Of a DNA stretch of 53,650 bases, positions 1-8,635 are shown piece after piece. Each line of letters starts with the position of its first letter. The stretch's first letter is position 1. The translations under genes and the position numbers were made by a program. The stretch covers positions 1-53,650 of the forward strand of contig JAEURP010000025.1 in NCBI GenBank assembly GCA_016788585.1. The letters run 5' to 3'. Under the pieces are notes generated by a model. That model worked only from the letters and a program-made list of their open reading frames with translations. It made no database searches and was not told where the DNA came from. The DNA is from Chthonomonas sp. Lineage in GTDB: Bacteria; Armatimonadota; Fimbriimonadia; Fimbriimonadales; Fimbriimonadaceae.

Positions 1-6
1 AAGCGC

Positions 7-1878
7 ATGCTTACTCTTGCTCTTGCTACGGCTATGGCATTCGTTGCCGTACCTGCAATGGCGCAAGATAACTTCCCCGACGTTCCAGAAAATCACTGGG
101 CGTACGAGGCTCTCGAAAATCTCAAGCGCGAAGGCATCCTCGTTGGATACCCCGATGGCACCTACAAGGGCCCCCGCGCCGCAACTCGCTACGAAATGGC
201 AGTTGCCTTGAACGCTGCTTACCAGCGACTCAAGAACATCACCGACGGCCTTGCCGAGCAAATCGCTGAATTGCGACGCAACTCGGGTGGCAATGTCGAT
301 GGTGGTCTTGCTGATCGTCTTGCTGCTGTTGAAGCTCAGCTTCGCGGCATGAGTGGTCTTGCTGATGACATGGCGGCGATGAAGCGCATGGCCGGTGAGT
401 TCCAGAAGGAACTGGCTAGCCTCGGTGTCGACGTCGAGCAGATGAAGAAGGACATCGATGCGATGAAGAAGATGGGCGTTGTAGAACCCTCCATCCGAAT
501 CTCGGGTGATGCCAACCTCGTCATGCACGCCGGTGTTGGCGAAGATAGCTATCCGATCTATGGCATCGATGGTCGCTGGCTAGGATACGACTCCGATCGA
601 GGCGAAACCACCAACAGCATTCTTGGCGACATGAATGTGTACCACGAGATTGCCATGAACATCGATGGCAACCCAAGTGGTGGTGTCAAGTGGGGAGCAA
701 CCCTCGTTTACACCAACCTGTTGGGTACATATGAGTTACAACCCAATCGGCTTGGAGTTTTTGAGGCGCAAGGCTACGGCAACTTGTCGGGTCACTTTGT
801 TGGGAGTACTTTCGAAGAGGGGCCAGCCGACATGTACATTAGCCGCCTTCAGGTCGACCTGAGCGACACTTTGCCGTTCCATGCCGTCGTGGGCCGATTT
901 GGTGTGAAGTCTGCCAACCCATACCTGTTCCAACGACCAGATAACAGTCCATATTTTGAGAACGGCCGATGGGATGATGGCAAGTACATCATGGACGGCA
1001 TCCAACTCGGTTGGGAGTTTGGCCAAGGATCAAGTCTCTCGGTCACTGGTGGACGTAACGACGACCGAATGTCGGTTAATGGTATCGAACTTAATCCGCT
1101 GAACATCCTTCCTTATGGCGGCCCATTTGACGCGATTCCGATGGTACAGAGTTCAATCTTAACTGAACTGCGATTTGGTATCGGTGAACGTGGTGGTGTG
1201 GCCCTAACCTACAACTATCATGGCCTGAACTGGTTGGGTGAGAGCTATCTTTCGGGTTTCGGCGAAGACCGACTGATCGTATATGGTGCGGCCCTCGACT
1301 ATCAGCTAACGGACAATGTGGCTCTTAGGGGCGGTTGGGCAGAGGCCGACCTCGCTGATGAAGATAACAATGCCTATTGGGCAGGGTTGTCATACGCGGG
1401 CGACAGCTTTGGAGTCGATGTGAGTTACAGGAGCATCGATTCAGCGTTTATTGCCCCAGGGGCGTGGCAGCGTATTGGAACCTTCTACAATCCACGAGGG
1501 ATTGCAGACTTCACGGCAAGCGCGAACTTTGCCCTTGGATCGGGCAAGAGCCTAACTTTGGAAGGCATCTTTGGAGAAGGTCAAGACGGTGGCCCGGATT
1601 ACTGGAGCGCAAAGGCCGACCTCTCGATGGGCTTCGGCGGCGGCTGGACAGGAATCGTCGGATTGGAGCAATTCTCGGTTGACTATGGTTCTGATGATCT
1701 GAGGCAGCGTTGGTACATGCTTGGTGCGAGCAAAGCAGTTGGACGGGACGGGCTCTTCAAATTGCTTTACCAATACGGTGACCACACGACTTCTCCCTTC
1801 GGCTATATCGCAACACGTGGCCGCGAGGAGAACTATCGGGGGCACATGCTCTTTAGCCAAGTAACGGTCAAGTTCTAA
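7..1878 (+). CDS. SLH-domain outer-membrane porin (SlpA/OmpM-like), 5' end at window edge
   Basis: Outer-membrane beta-barrel protein that probably tethers the outer membrane to the cell wall. Residues 1-20 look like a signal peptide ending AMA-Q. Residues 21-75 are one S-layer homology domain (FPDVPENHWAYEAL, GYPDGTYKG, TRYEMAVAL). About 76-155 is heptad-rich and probably coiled coil. The rest is Gly/aromatic-rich alternating sequence typical of a barrel and ends in ...VTVKF, a terminal Phe as used for BAM-dependent insertion. This SLH-coiled coil-barrel order is known from Deinococcus/Thermus SlpA and Negativicutes OmpM, where SLH binds a cell-wall polymer. The ATG at 7 leaves a short signal peptide without the usual Lys/Arg start, so the true start may lie just left of the window. 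A hairpin terminator follows, so it appears to end its own transcript. Confidence 0.85.
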   Translation: MLTLALATAMAFVAVPAMAQDNFPDVPENHWAYEALENLKREGILVGYPDGTYKGPRAATRYEMAVALNAAYQRLKNITDGLAEQIAELRRNSGGNVDGGLADRLAAVEAQLRGMSGLADDMAAMKRMAGEFQKELASLGVDVEQMKKDIDAMKKMGVVEPSIRISGDANLVMHAGVGEDSYPIYGIDGRWLGYDSDRGETTNSILGDMNVYHEIAMNIDGNPSGGVKWGATLVYTNLLGTYELQPNRLGVFEAQGYGNLSGHFVGSTFEEGPADMYISRLQVDLSDTLPFHAVVGRFGVKSANPYLFQRPDNSPYFENGRWDDGKYIMDGIQLGWEFGQGSSLSVTGGRNDDRMSVNGIELNPLNILPYGGPFDAIPMVQSSILTELRFGIGERGGVALTYNYHGLNWLGESYLSGFGEDRLIVYGAALDYQLTDNVALRGGWAEADLADEDNNAYWAGLSYAGDSFGVDVSYRSIDSAFIAPGAWQRIGTFYNPRGIADFTASANFALGSGKSLTLEGIFGEGQDGGPDYWSAKADLSMGFGGGWTGIVGLEQFSVDYGSDDLRQRWYMLGASKAVGRDGLFKLLYQYGDHTTSPFGYIATRGREENYRGHMLFSQVTVKF

Positions 1879-1897
1879 ATCGCGTGTTTTGGATGGG

Positions 1898-1932
1898 CGG
1901 CTAGAGCGAGGTTTTCGCTCTAGCCGTTCTCT
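1898..1932 (+). terminator. Intrinsic terminator after the SLH porin
   Basis: A 12-bp perfect stem (CGGCTAGAGCGA at 1898-1909 with its complement at 1915-1926) and a 5-nt loop, followed by the T-rich TTCTCTT. It lies 20 nt after the porin stop codon and before the next gene's promoter box. Confidence 0.75.
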
Positions 1933-1952
1933 TGTCAGTGGCAGACCCACGA

Positions 1953-1958
1953 TAGGGT
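1953..1958 (+). promoter_or_regulatory. TANNNT box of a probably leaderless promoter (amidase)
   Basis: TAGGGT ends 8 nt before the GTG at 1967, so transcription would start at or near the start codon. There is no clear -35 box and no Shine-Dalgarno sequence. The call rests on the recurring pattern in this window. Confidence 0.4.
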
Positions 1959-1966
1959 AGAACGGT

Positions 1967-2551
1967 GTGATGACCACCTTGGCCCTTGCTGCAACTTTGT
2001 TGGTCGGGCCTGTGGAACCAACAATCGTCAGCCGAGACCAATGGGGTGCCAAAGCGCATTTGCCTGGTGCGATTCCCCATACCATCGAGCGACTCACGAT
2101 TCATCATACGGGTGTTCTGAGTAACAAATCTCGAAGCCTCGAGGACAAACTCCGTGGCCTGCAACTCTTCAGCCAGCGTGAAGACAAACTGGCGAACGGA
2201 AAGACCAAGCCAGCATGGGTTGACGTCCCCTATCACTTCTACATCTCGATCGATGGGCGCATCGGCGAGGGGCGCGAGTGGTACTTTGCCGGTGATACGA
2301 ACACAGAGTACAACCCTACCGGGCATTTGTTGATCGTGGTTGAGGGAGAGTTTGGGCAGGAAGAACCGACGCCCGAGGAACTCAGCTCGCTCAAACAATT
2401 AACCACCTACTGCATCTGGCGCTGGCGATTAACTAGCGACAAGATCGAGAGCCACAAGGATTACAGCAAACAGACAGACTGCCCAGGAAAGGCACTTTAC
2501 GAGTTCCTTCCCGCTCTGAGAAGCCATGTGAAGCAGGTCCTTGGAAAGTGA
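1967..2551 (+). CDS. N-acetylmuramoyl-L-alanine amidase (Amidase_2/PGRP fold)
   Basis: Predicted exported zinc amidase that cleaves the bond between N-acetylmuramic acid and the stem peptide of peptidoglycan. A short hydrophobic N-terminus (about residues 1-15) could be a signal peptide. RDQWGAK (about 23-29) is typical of PGRP/T7-lysozyme amidases. Zinc ligands are probably in TIHHTG (His46/47) and in the C-terminal SHKDYSKQTDCPG (His and Cys). YHFYISIDGRIGEGR matches the family core. The start is GTG followed directly by ATG (1967/1970); either could be used. The stop overlaps the start of the next gene by 4 nt (GTGA), so the two are probably translationally coupled. Role in wall turnover or recycling is inferred from the fold. 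Confidence 0.85.
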   Translation: MMTTLALAATLLVGPVEPTIVSRDQWGAKAHLPGAIPHTIERLTIHHTGVLSNKSRSLEDKLRGLQLFSQREDKLANGKTKPAWVDVPYHFYISIDGRIGEGREWYFAGDTNTEYNPTGHLLIVVEGEFGQEEPTPEELSSLKQLTTYCIWRWRLTSDKIESHKDYSKQTDCPGKALYEFLPALRSHVKQVLGK

Positions 2552-3108
2552 TTGGAAAGGCGTGCTTGGACCTCATTGAAGATCGGCTGCGCCAGGCGCC
2601 AACACTTTTTCTTAACCGGCGTGCCACTTCCTTGGTGATCACTCCCAACCTTCCAGTTGGATACCCAGAGACCTTTCCGATTACAGTTTACGACGAGGGC
2701 GATGAATGCATGGTAGCGGCCCTGCGTTGGCATACCCATTTCAACGATCCCGAGGAGGCATGCCAAAGCGTTTGCTGGCTGCTGACTCCGTATAACAGGC
2801 TGGTCGAGGAGTACAAAGGCGCCCTTTATGTGTCTGGTTGGGTGGAGCATTACACCGATCAGGGTTGGATGCGGGTCTGTCCGGTCTTTTACTTGAACCC
2901 TGATCATCCGCCAGATTGGGTGGCTGGCCCCAATGAGGAGTATCAGCTCGTTATTTATCAACAAGCAGTACTTTCTCCCCCTGCGCCATTTACCAGTTAT
3001 TTTCCAAACGCGATTCTTGAAGAAGAGACTCTCCTACCAGTAGGATCAATTTTAGGCAAGAGTCACGAAGCGTCTTCGGGGCCTTTGGGGCCCAGCATTG
3101 AGAGCTAA
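2548..3108 (+). CDS. Hypothetical protein coupled to the amidase
   Basis: A 186-residue protein I do not recognise. It starts at GTG overlapping the amidase stop (GTGA), so it is probably in the same operon. It has no obvious signal peptide or membrane segment. It is rich in Trp, Tyr and Pro, with HTHFNDPEEACQSV and GWVEHYTDQGWMRV in the middle, and looks like a compact soluble alpha/beta domain with a disordered tail (last ~25 residues Ser/Gly/Pro). No catalytic motif is evident. Context (amidase before it, a regulator after it) does not assign a function. Confidence 0.7.
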   Translation: MIGKACLDLIEDRLRQAPTLFLNRRATSLVITPNLPVGYPETFPITVYDEGDECMVAALRWHTHFNDPEEACQSVCWLLTPYNRLVEEYKGALYVSGWVEHYTDQGWMRVCPVFYLNPDHPPDWVAGPNEEYQLVIYQQAVLSPPAPFTSYFPNAILEEETLLPVGSILGKSHEASSGPLGPSIES

Positions 3109-3157
3109 TCTGACAGTTTGTTCGTCCATCTGATGTCAACAATTCTTGACTAGTCGT

Positions 3158-3163
3158 TATAAT
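3158..3163 (+). promoter_or_regulatory. Candidate -10 box of the LacI-family gene
   Basis: Perfect TATAAT ending 14 nt before the ATG at 3178, implying a 5' leader of only about 7-8 nt and no Shine-Dalgarno. The upstream TTGACT (3145-3150) is only 7 nt away and cannot act as its -35; a weak TGTCAA-like element lies at the right distance. Confidence 0.5.
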
Positions 3164-3177
3164 CGTCCCTGATTCCT

Positions 3178-4209
3178 ATGTCGCCGTCTGTCAATCGCCA
3201 ACGCCGAATTACTCTCGCTGATGTCGCGGGCGAGGCAGGCGTGTCCGTCCAGACGGCATCACATGTGATGAGCGGGAACATGAATGTTCGCCTTCCTGAG
3301 GCAACGAGGGAGCGAGTCCGTCAGGCCGCGGTGAAGGTCGGTTACCAGCCTAACCGCATTGCACAAGCGATGCGAATGGGCAAGACGCATATGGTCTCGG
3401 TTTGGATGCCCGTCGACCGAATGGTAATGACCTACCTTCGGATGCTTAAGGAGATCACTAAGCACAGCCAAAAGGACGGCTACGACACGATGATCGTGGG
3501 ACTTGACTCCAACTTCGCCTATTCAGCGGAGGGGAGAACACCTTTCCAATGGCCCGTCGACGGTGTGCTTGGCGCCGACGCTGGTCGCGCCATGCGTAAG
3601 TTTCGCGAGAATCCGGCAAACGACTTGACCCCGGTCGTTGTTTTGGGCCACGAGGTCTACGCCAACGGGGATGCGGTCGGCTGGGACGTGATGGGTGCGG
3701 CAAGGGCGGCAACTGAAAACATGCTTTCGCAAGGAGCCAAGAAGGTCATTCATGCTACATTGCCATGGGTCATTGCAGATTATCCGCGTGAGCAACGCAG
3801 GCGCGGTTACTCCGAAGCCATGGAAGCAGCCGGCCTTGAGCCAAGGCTAGTCGCCCTCGAAGGCGAGTCGAGCCGAGAGGTCGAGGCAAAGGCGCGCGAG
3901 TGGATTCAAGAGAACGGCGCGCCGGAAGGTGTCTTCGGATTTACTGATTCCGTCGCGATTGGCTTTGCCAGAGCCCTTCTGGCCGAGGGTTTAAGGGTTC
4001 CTGATGATTGTCTGATTTGGGGATTCGCCGATTATCCGGAATCAGAGGACTTCCGAGTTCCGATCTCGTCAGTCCGAGTGCCGGTCGAAGAGATCGTAAG
4101 CACCGCGTGGACTTGGTTGGTTGACCGCATGGAGAATAGTCCCGTGGACTCGCGAAGCACGTCGTTTCCCATGCACTTGATAGAGCGAGACTCTTCGCGC
4201 GGAAGTTAG
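3178..4209 (+). CDS. LacI/GalR-family transcriptional regulator
   Basis: Ligand-responsive DNA-binding repressor. Residues 11-66 form the LacI helix-turn-helix and hinge (ITLADVAGEAGVSVQTASHV, then YQPNRIAQAMRMGKT). The rest is the periplasmic-binding-protein-like effector domain, with GVFGFTDSVAIGFARALLAEG and the late IWGFADYPES segment usual for the family. Length (343) is normal. Effector unknown; the LacI family usually senses sugars or nucleosides. It lies directly upstream of two secreted dockerin proteins, and two CG-centred palindromes typical of LacI-family operators lie between it and the first of them (4314-4345), so it probably controls that gene. Start chosen at the only ATG before the HTH. 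Confidence 0.9.
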   Translation: MSPSVNRQRRITLADVAGEAGVSVQTASHVMSGNMNVRLPEATRERVRQAAVKVGYQPNRIAQAMRMGKTHMVSVWMPVDRMVMTYLRMLKEITKHSQKDGYDTMIVGLDSNFAYSAEGRTPFQWPVDGVLGADAGRAMRKFRENPANDLTPVVVLGHEVYANGDAVGWDVMGAARAATENMLSQGAKKVIHATLPWVIADYPREQRRRGYSEAMEAAGLEPRLVALEGESSREVEAKAREWIQENGAPEGVFGFTDSVAIGFARALLAEGLRVPDDCLIWGFADYPESEDFRVPISSVRVPVEEIVSTAWTWLVDRMENSPVDSRSTSFPMHLIERDSSRGS

Positions 4210-4228
4210 CTTTTGGGTTCGTCAAACT

Positions 4229-4257
4229 GCCCACCCACCCTGGGCCTAGTATTTTTA
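4229..4257 (+). terminator. Weak terminator-like hairpin after the LacI-type gene
   Basis: A 5-bp stem GCCCA/TGGGC (4229-4233 and 4241-4245) is followed by CTAGTATTTTT. The stem is short, so termination may be partial. Confidence 0.35.
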
Positions 4258-4294
4258 CTGTAATTCAGAAAAATTCCTTTGTTTGGTATCTTTT

Positions 4295-4345
4295 TTGACA
4301 ATTTTGATTTATCATAACGTTATTCCAGTGCTGTAACGTTATTCC
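4295..4345 (+). promoter_or_regulatory. -35 box and two LacI-type operator palindromes
   Basis: TTGACA at 4295-4300 is a consensus -35. Downstream, the 12-mer TAACGTTATTCC occurs twice (4315-4326 and 4334-4345). Each copy contains a CG-centred palindrome: ATAACGTTAT (4314-4323) and TAACGTTA (4334-4341). The centres are 19 bp apart, about two helical turns, so two dimers could bind one face. CG-centred palindromes are the usual LacI-family operator form. They overlap the expected -10 region, which would give repression. The binding protein (the neighbouring LacI-type regulator) is inferred. Confidence 0.6.
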
Positions 4346-4393
4346 GAAATTGGCCTGGTGACGCGCATTTTGCAAACAAGTTAGGTAGAAATC

Positions 4394-6832
4394 ATGATTC
4401 GACGACCCCAATCGCTCCTCTTCGTTGCTATGTCGGCATTCGCCCTCTCGAATGTTGCGCAGGCACAACTCACGGTCAACCTTCCATCGGTCGACTTCAA
4501 TGACGCAACAACCCAATTGCCGACCCCCGGCTCGAACAATCCGAACAACCAGATTTACACTGCGACGGTCGGAAGCGGGTTTACGATGTCTTCTTCCGTC
4601 AATCAATTGGCTGGAGGCACGCTGGACCAGGATTGGGACAACTTCACCACCACCACGACCTGCGGATTCCGAATTTCGAACAGTGCCTTTCCCGGCAACT
4701 GGGCCGACTTTTCACTCTCGAATCAAGCTTGGAGCATTACTTACACGGCAAACATTACAGCGGCGACCCGATCAGCTGCTGGCCCGTTGGTAAACACTGC
4801 TCTGCCAGGAGGCTCCACGATGAGCTTCGAGGCTTACAATAGCTTGTCGAATGGCGCACAAGTAGACGGTCAACGCGAAGTATTGGGAACCAATATCGGC
4901 TTCACGCTGAACTCGGCAACATTTACTTCAACTGTCGTTGCGACATTTGCTTACTCGGGACTCTATGCCTCAGTAAACACTGGCTCGCTCACAAGCGGGA
5001 GCCAATTTACGGCGGCGGCAAGCGGATCGCAATACATCCTTGGAGCGCAGACCTTGGTGAATAGCTTAACCATTCATAATGTGCATTCATCGAATCAAGG
5101 TGGTGATCTGAAGTTCTCCGGCGAAAATAGCGCCTACCCCGGGCTCTATCTCACCATTACACCTTGGAACTCCGCTGGCGGCTACTTGATGGGTGAGAAT
5201 GTCACTCGGTCATTCGCTGGAATTGGTGGAAACGCGACAGGAACTCTTGCTGGAGGGGTCATTAATCCAGGTTCCAATTGGACGTGGTACGTTTATGACG
5301 GTAGCGATGCTGGAGCAGACGGAGTAGCGGACTTTGGTGTTGAGAATCTCAGCTTCTCAATCACTGGAACGACATTCTCGTCAACTTATGATTCAGGCGT
5401 GATCGCAGGAACACACAATGCGGGTGGAGCGCTCGGCTCGGCTGATAACTCGACCGTAACTCTTCCTGCAGTTGGTGCGACCTTCATCATGGGCTCGACC
5501 GTCGTCTTCCACGGGACGGCAACCAAGGTTCATTCCTCGACAGTTGCTTCCGAACTGCGGGTTCGCATTCGAAACTCCGCGTATCCAACGCTCTCCCTTG
5601 ACTTCCAGCCGACGCCAGCAAGCTTTGTCGGTGGAGTCGTGAATGTGAGTGACTTCCAGGTGACAACTCCGTCGCCGCGAGAGGTCTACTTCAACCGCAT
5701 GCAGAACACCCTTCGCGGGATGTCGATGGCTTCAGGTTCGACGTTCACAGCCGAATTCTGGGACAACAATGACAATGGTGCTGGGGCTGATGCCACTTGG
5801 TCCAATGTTCGCATTCGGTTCCAGTCTGGTACTGCCGCCACATCAGGCTCCACGCCAGCTACATTTACTGACCTCGGTACGATCAGCAATGCAAACTCAA
5901 GTTTTGCAACAGCATTGACGGGCACCTCGCCCGCCATCACCTCGGGAGCAGTTCAGTGGTTTAAGCTGACCGTTCCAACGACGGTTGACGGCACGGCAGG
6001 TTCTTACTTAAACCTTTGGGCTTCGTCGGCGGGCGCGAATTCGGTGACGGATTCGGTCATGAGTCTCTACGACAATACGGGCCGACACCTTGCCTTTGAC
6101 GACGACAGTGGAGCGGGCTTGTTTAGTTCCTTGACGATCGGTGCGCCTGGTGCGGCTACTCCTTGGGCCGTTAACCAGTTCGTGGGTGAGGAATCATTCA
6201 GCGGAAAGGACGGCCATGGATTGGCTGCTGGCACCTATTGGATCGCGGTTGCTCCCTACCACATCGGTGGAACTTACGCCGACGCTTTTGCATTCACCAG
6301 CGGCTCGAACGTCTCGTTCGCTGGTGGCGTGAAGCTCAACGTGATCAGTAATCTGCCGGCTCCATTGATGGCTAGCCAATCGCTGAGCGGTTCACTTGTC
6401 TTGAGCGACACGGGCACCTTTGGTTCGTCGCTTGAGCGATACATCCACTACACGGTCCGACAAGATGGTCAAGTGGTTGCGGGCGGCATGGTAACCGCTG
6501 AAGGTCCAAACAGTGATTTCGGAATCACCATTCCGAGCCACATAACTGGAGCTGTCGAGATCACTTGGGACGGCTCATCCTTCCTAAGCCGAAAGTCAAT
6601 CGCTAATCTCACGGGATCCAACCAAGAACTGGGGCAGATCACGATGCAGAACGGTGACGTCGACAACAATGGCGAAGTGGATGCCGCTGACATCGACGAA
6701 GTTATCTTTAACTTCGGTGCCACATGGCCAGGCGGCGACGGAAACAGCGATGCAGATGTTGACGTCAGCGGCGAAGTGGACGCAGCCGATCTCGATATCA
6801 TCATCGCCAACTTCGGAGGCGCCAACGACTAA
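4394..6832 (+). CDS. Large secreted protein with C-terminal type I dockerin
   Basis: Exported 812-residue protein, Ser/Thr/Gly/Ala-rich and probably all-beta. Signal peptide at residues 1-25 (MIRRPQ..., cleavage near AQA-Q). Two long regions of repeated beta-rich sequence resemble each other (KVHSSTVASELRVRIRNSAYP and NVHSSNQGGDLKFSGENSAYP), suggesting domain duplication. Around 490-660 a segment resembles bacterial pre-peptidase C-terminal (PPC-like) domains (ADAFAFT, GTYWIAVAPY). The last ~58 residues form a dockerin with two calcium-binding loops (NGDVDNNGEVDAADID and DADVDVSGEVDAADLD). Dockerins bind cohesins in cellulosomes, but no cohesin gene is in the window. Function unknown; probably a surface-exposed or secreted protein under LacI-type control. 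Confidence 0.8.
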   Translation: MIRRPQSLLFVAMSAFALSNVAQAQLTVNLPSVDFNDATTQLPTPGSNNPNNQIYTATVGSGFTMSSSVNQLAGGTLDQDWDNFTTTTTCGFRISNSAFPGNWADFSLSNQAWSITYTANITAATRSAAGPLVNTALPGGSTMSFEAYNSLSNGAQVDGQREVLGTNIGFTLNSATFTSTVVATFAYSGLYASVNTGSLTSGSQFTAAASGSQYILGAQTLVNSLTIHNVHSSNQGGDLKFSGENSAYPGLYLTITPWNSAGGYLMGENVTRSFAGIGGNATGTLAGGVINPGSNWTWYVYDGSDAGADGVADFGVENLSFSITGTTFSSTYDSGVIAGTHNAGGALGSADNSTVTLPAVGATFIMGSTVVFHGTATKVHSSTVASELRVRIRNSAYPTLSLDFQPTPASFVGGVVNVSDFQVTTPSPREVYFNRMQNTLRGMSMASGSTFTAEFWDNNDNGAGADATWSNVRIRFQSGTAATSGSTPATFTDLGTISNANSSFATALTGTSPAITSGAVQWFKLTVPTTVDGTAGSYLNLWASSAGANSVTDSVMSLYDNTGRHLAFDDDSGAGLFSSLTIGAPGAATPWAVNQFVGEESFSGKDGHGLAAGTYWIAVAPYHIGGTYADAFAFTSGSNVSFAGGVKLNVISNLPAPLMASQSLSGSLVLSDTGTFGSSLERYIHYTVRQDGQVVAGGMVTAEGPNSDFGITIPSHITGAVEITWDGSSFLSRKSIANLTGSNQELGQITMQNGDVDNNGEVDAADIDEVIFNFGATWPGGDGNSDADVDVSGEVDAADLDIIIANFGGAND

Positions 6833-6848
6833 CACCTGATTCCGAAAT

Positions 6849-6872
6849 CGCCTGGTCTTCCCCGACCAGGCG
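6849..6872 (+). other. Intercistronic hairpin between the dockerin genes
   Basis: Nine-bp perfect stem CGCCTGGTC/GACCAGGCG with a 6-nt loop and no T-run. It may stabilise or separate the two messages rather than terminate. The second gene follows 23 nt later with its own AAAGGA ribosome-binding site. Confidence 0.5.
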
Positions 6873-6895
6873 AGCGACCTAAAGGACACAAACCA

Positions 6896-8575
6896 ATGAA
6901 CTCAACTCGAATTTCTCTTCTCGCAATGGCAACGGCAGCTTGCAGCTTCGCAGCGGCCCAGTGGTATCCCAATTCCGTTCTCTCTGGAACGACGGTAGTC
7001 AGCTCGGTGGCGAGCCTCTCGATCTACGACCTCGCCTCTGTCAACGGTGTGCCAATCGTTCTCGGTGGAAATGCAACGGCTACGGGTTACAGTGGACCGG
7101 TTGGAACCTTCCGCACGATTGGTACTGATCTGACTTCGCGAAGCTACGTGAAGGGGCTCAACTCCATCGGGATCAACACGTCGACAAGCTACTCTCAAAG
7201 CCAGTCCATTTCATGGGATGGCAACAAGGTCAGCGTTGGCATGCTTTTGCAAACCTTGGATGGCAGCGTGCGCCCCAGCTTGGCCACTTACGATTATACA
7301 AGTGACCTCGTTACCCCCTTCGGGAATCTGGGCTACTACACTTCCAGTGCGCCATTTTTGGCGGCATCGGGATATACGATGTCTGGTGATGGCAATACAG
7401 TCGGTGGACAAGCCTATTGGAAGCTGGCCAACAGCGGTACGGCTTCGACGGCAACTAACGTCATTCCGACGATCGCTACTAGCAGTGCGATTCAGAGCTT
7501 GATCCCAACGACCAACAACAATGGCCGAGTGCAGTGCATTAACTTTGATGGCACGGCAGCTGGTGGCTACGCGGTTGGTTCCGGTGACGCGAGGATTTGG
7601 CGAAAGGTCGCCGGCGTCTGGGACACAGGTACCGTTGTTACAGGCACCGTGGGAACCAGTGCAGCCATAAGCCTTGGCGCACCAACGGCATGCGACGCAA
7701 CTGGAAGGTACTTCGCTGGAGGCGGTATCTTTGTTTCCCCAGATCAATTGCCTTACGTGCTTGACACTGTCACCGGCAAGGCCACCGCAATTGAAGCCCC
7801 TCCACCACCACCTCCAACCCTGGGCGTTGCTTGGCGGGGCAATGTGAGCGGGATTTCCTCGTATGGTGACATCGTCTACGGAGTCTTCCAGACCTTTGCA
7901 AGTCTTTATGTCGACGTCTTCACCGGGTTCCTTTGGACGCCAACAAGCGGAATGCAGACCATGGATCAATTCATGGATGCACAATGGCCAGGCTTGCGTC
8001 ACCCGGACTTGCACATCAACAACTTTGGCAATATTGCAATGTCGCCAGATGGCGACTGGGCCAGTTGCACGACGTTCTCCTTCAATACAGCTAATGTCGC
8101 TAGTACCCTTGCACTGGTCCATTTGGGTACGCCAGTTCGCGGAACAATGACTCTCAACGACTTTGTCGGTAACAAGATGTCGAAGACGATGAGTTGGACG
8201 CTACTTGACAACTCAAACAATGCGGTTGAAACACTCAGCGGCAAGCTAGATGATCAAGGGCGCTGGGTTTGGATCGTAAAAACTGATATCAGTACCGGTA
8301 CTTGGAAGGTGCAAGCTGATGGCGGGCAATTCTTGAAGAATACGGCTACGTTTAGCTACGCCACAAAGAACAACGTGAACTTCGCGATGGTCAATGGCGA
8401 TCCTGACTATTCGGGCGAAGTCGATGCCGCGGATATCGACCTTGTCATTCTTCACTTTGGTGAAACTCCAAGCTCATCAGGTTGGAACGCCGACGTTGAC
8501 CTTGATGGTAGCGACGAAGTCGATGCGTCAGACATCGATGTCGCTATCGCCAACTTTGGTGCAGTTGATCAGTAA
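6896..8575 (+). CDS. Secreted repeat protein with C-terminal type I dockerin
   Basis: Exported 559-residue protein in the same transcription direction as the larger dockerin protein and 63 nt behind it. Signal peptide about 1-20 (LAMATAACSFAAA-Q). The middle has spaced motifs such as SGDGNTVGGQAYW, GTAAGGYAVGSGDARIW, SSYGDIVYGVF and SPDGDWASC, which resemble HAF-type extracellular repeats or a beta-propeller. A run of PPPPPP occurs near residue 305 inside a probable linker. The last ~58 residues form a dockerin with DPDYSGEVDAADID and DVDLDGSDEVDASDID loops, very similar to its neighbour, so both may dock to the same partner. Catalytic activity is not evident. AAAGGA upstream of the ATG supports the start. 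Confidence 0.8.
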   Translation: MNSTRISLLAMATAACSFAAAQWYPNSVLSGTTVVSSVASLSIYDLASVNGVPIVLGGNATATGYSGPVGTFRTIGTDLTSRSYVKGLNSIGINTSTSYSQSQSISWDGNKVSVGMLLQTLDGSVRPSLATYDYTSDLVTPFGNLGYYTSSAPFLAASGYTMSGDGNTVGGQAYWKLANSGTASTATNVIPTIATSSAIQSLIPTTNNNGRVQCINFDGTAAGGYAVGSGDARIWRKVAGVWDTGTVVTGTVGTSAAISLGAPTACDATGRYFAGGGIFVSPDQLPYVLDTVTGKATAIEAPPPPPPTLGVAWRGNVSGISSYGDIVYGVFQTFASLYVDVFTGFLWTPTSGMQTMDQFMDAQWPGLRHPDLHINNFGNIAMSPDGDWASCTTFSFNTANVASTLALVHLGTPVRGTMTLNDFVGNKMSKTMSWTLLDNSNNAVETLSGKLDDQGRWVWIVKTDISTGTWKVQADGGQFLKNTATFSYATKNNVNFAMVNGDPDYSGEVDAADIDLVILHFGETPSSSGWNADVDLDGSDEVDASDIDVAIANFGAVDQ

Positions 8576-8602
8576 ATCCAGCTAAAAAGCATCAACTCCA
8601 TT

Positions 8603-8635
8603 GGGCTGGCTTCATGGATGCCAGCCCACTTTTTT
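8603..8635 (+). terminator. Intrinsic terminator after the dockerin genes
   Basis: Eight-bp stem GGGCTGGC (8603-8610) with GCCAGCCC (8620-8627), 9-nt loop, then ACTTTTTT. The T-run overlaps the stop codon of the convergent adaptor gene, so the hairpin may also protect that transcript's 3' end. Confidence 0.85.

Noticed and set aside
3145-3163. TTGACT plus TATAAT as a promoter pair
   Set aside because: Only 7 bp apart, so they cannot be -35 and -10 of one promoter; only the TATAAT was kept.
7211-8122. 303-codon minus-strand frame opposite the second dockerin gene
   Set aside because: Cys/Arg/Trp-rich shadow composition; the plus-strand protein has a signal peptide and dockerin.
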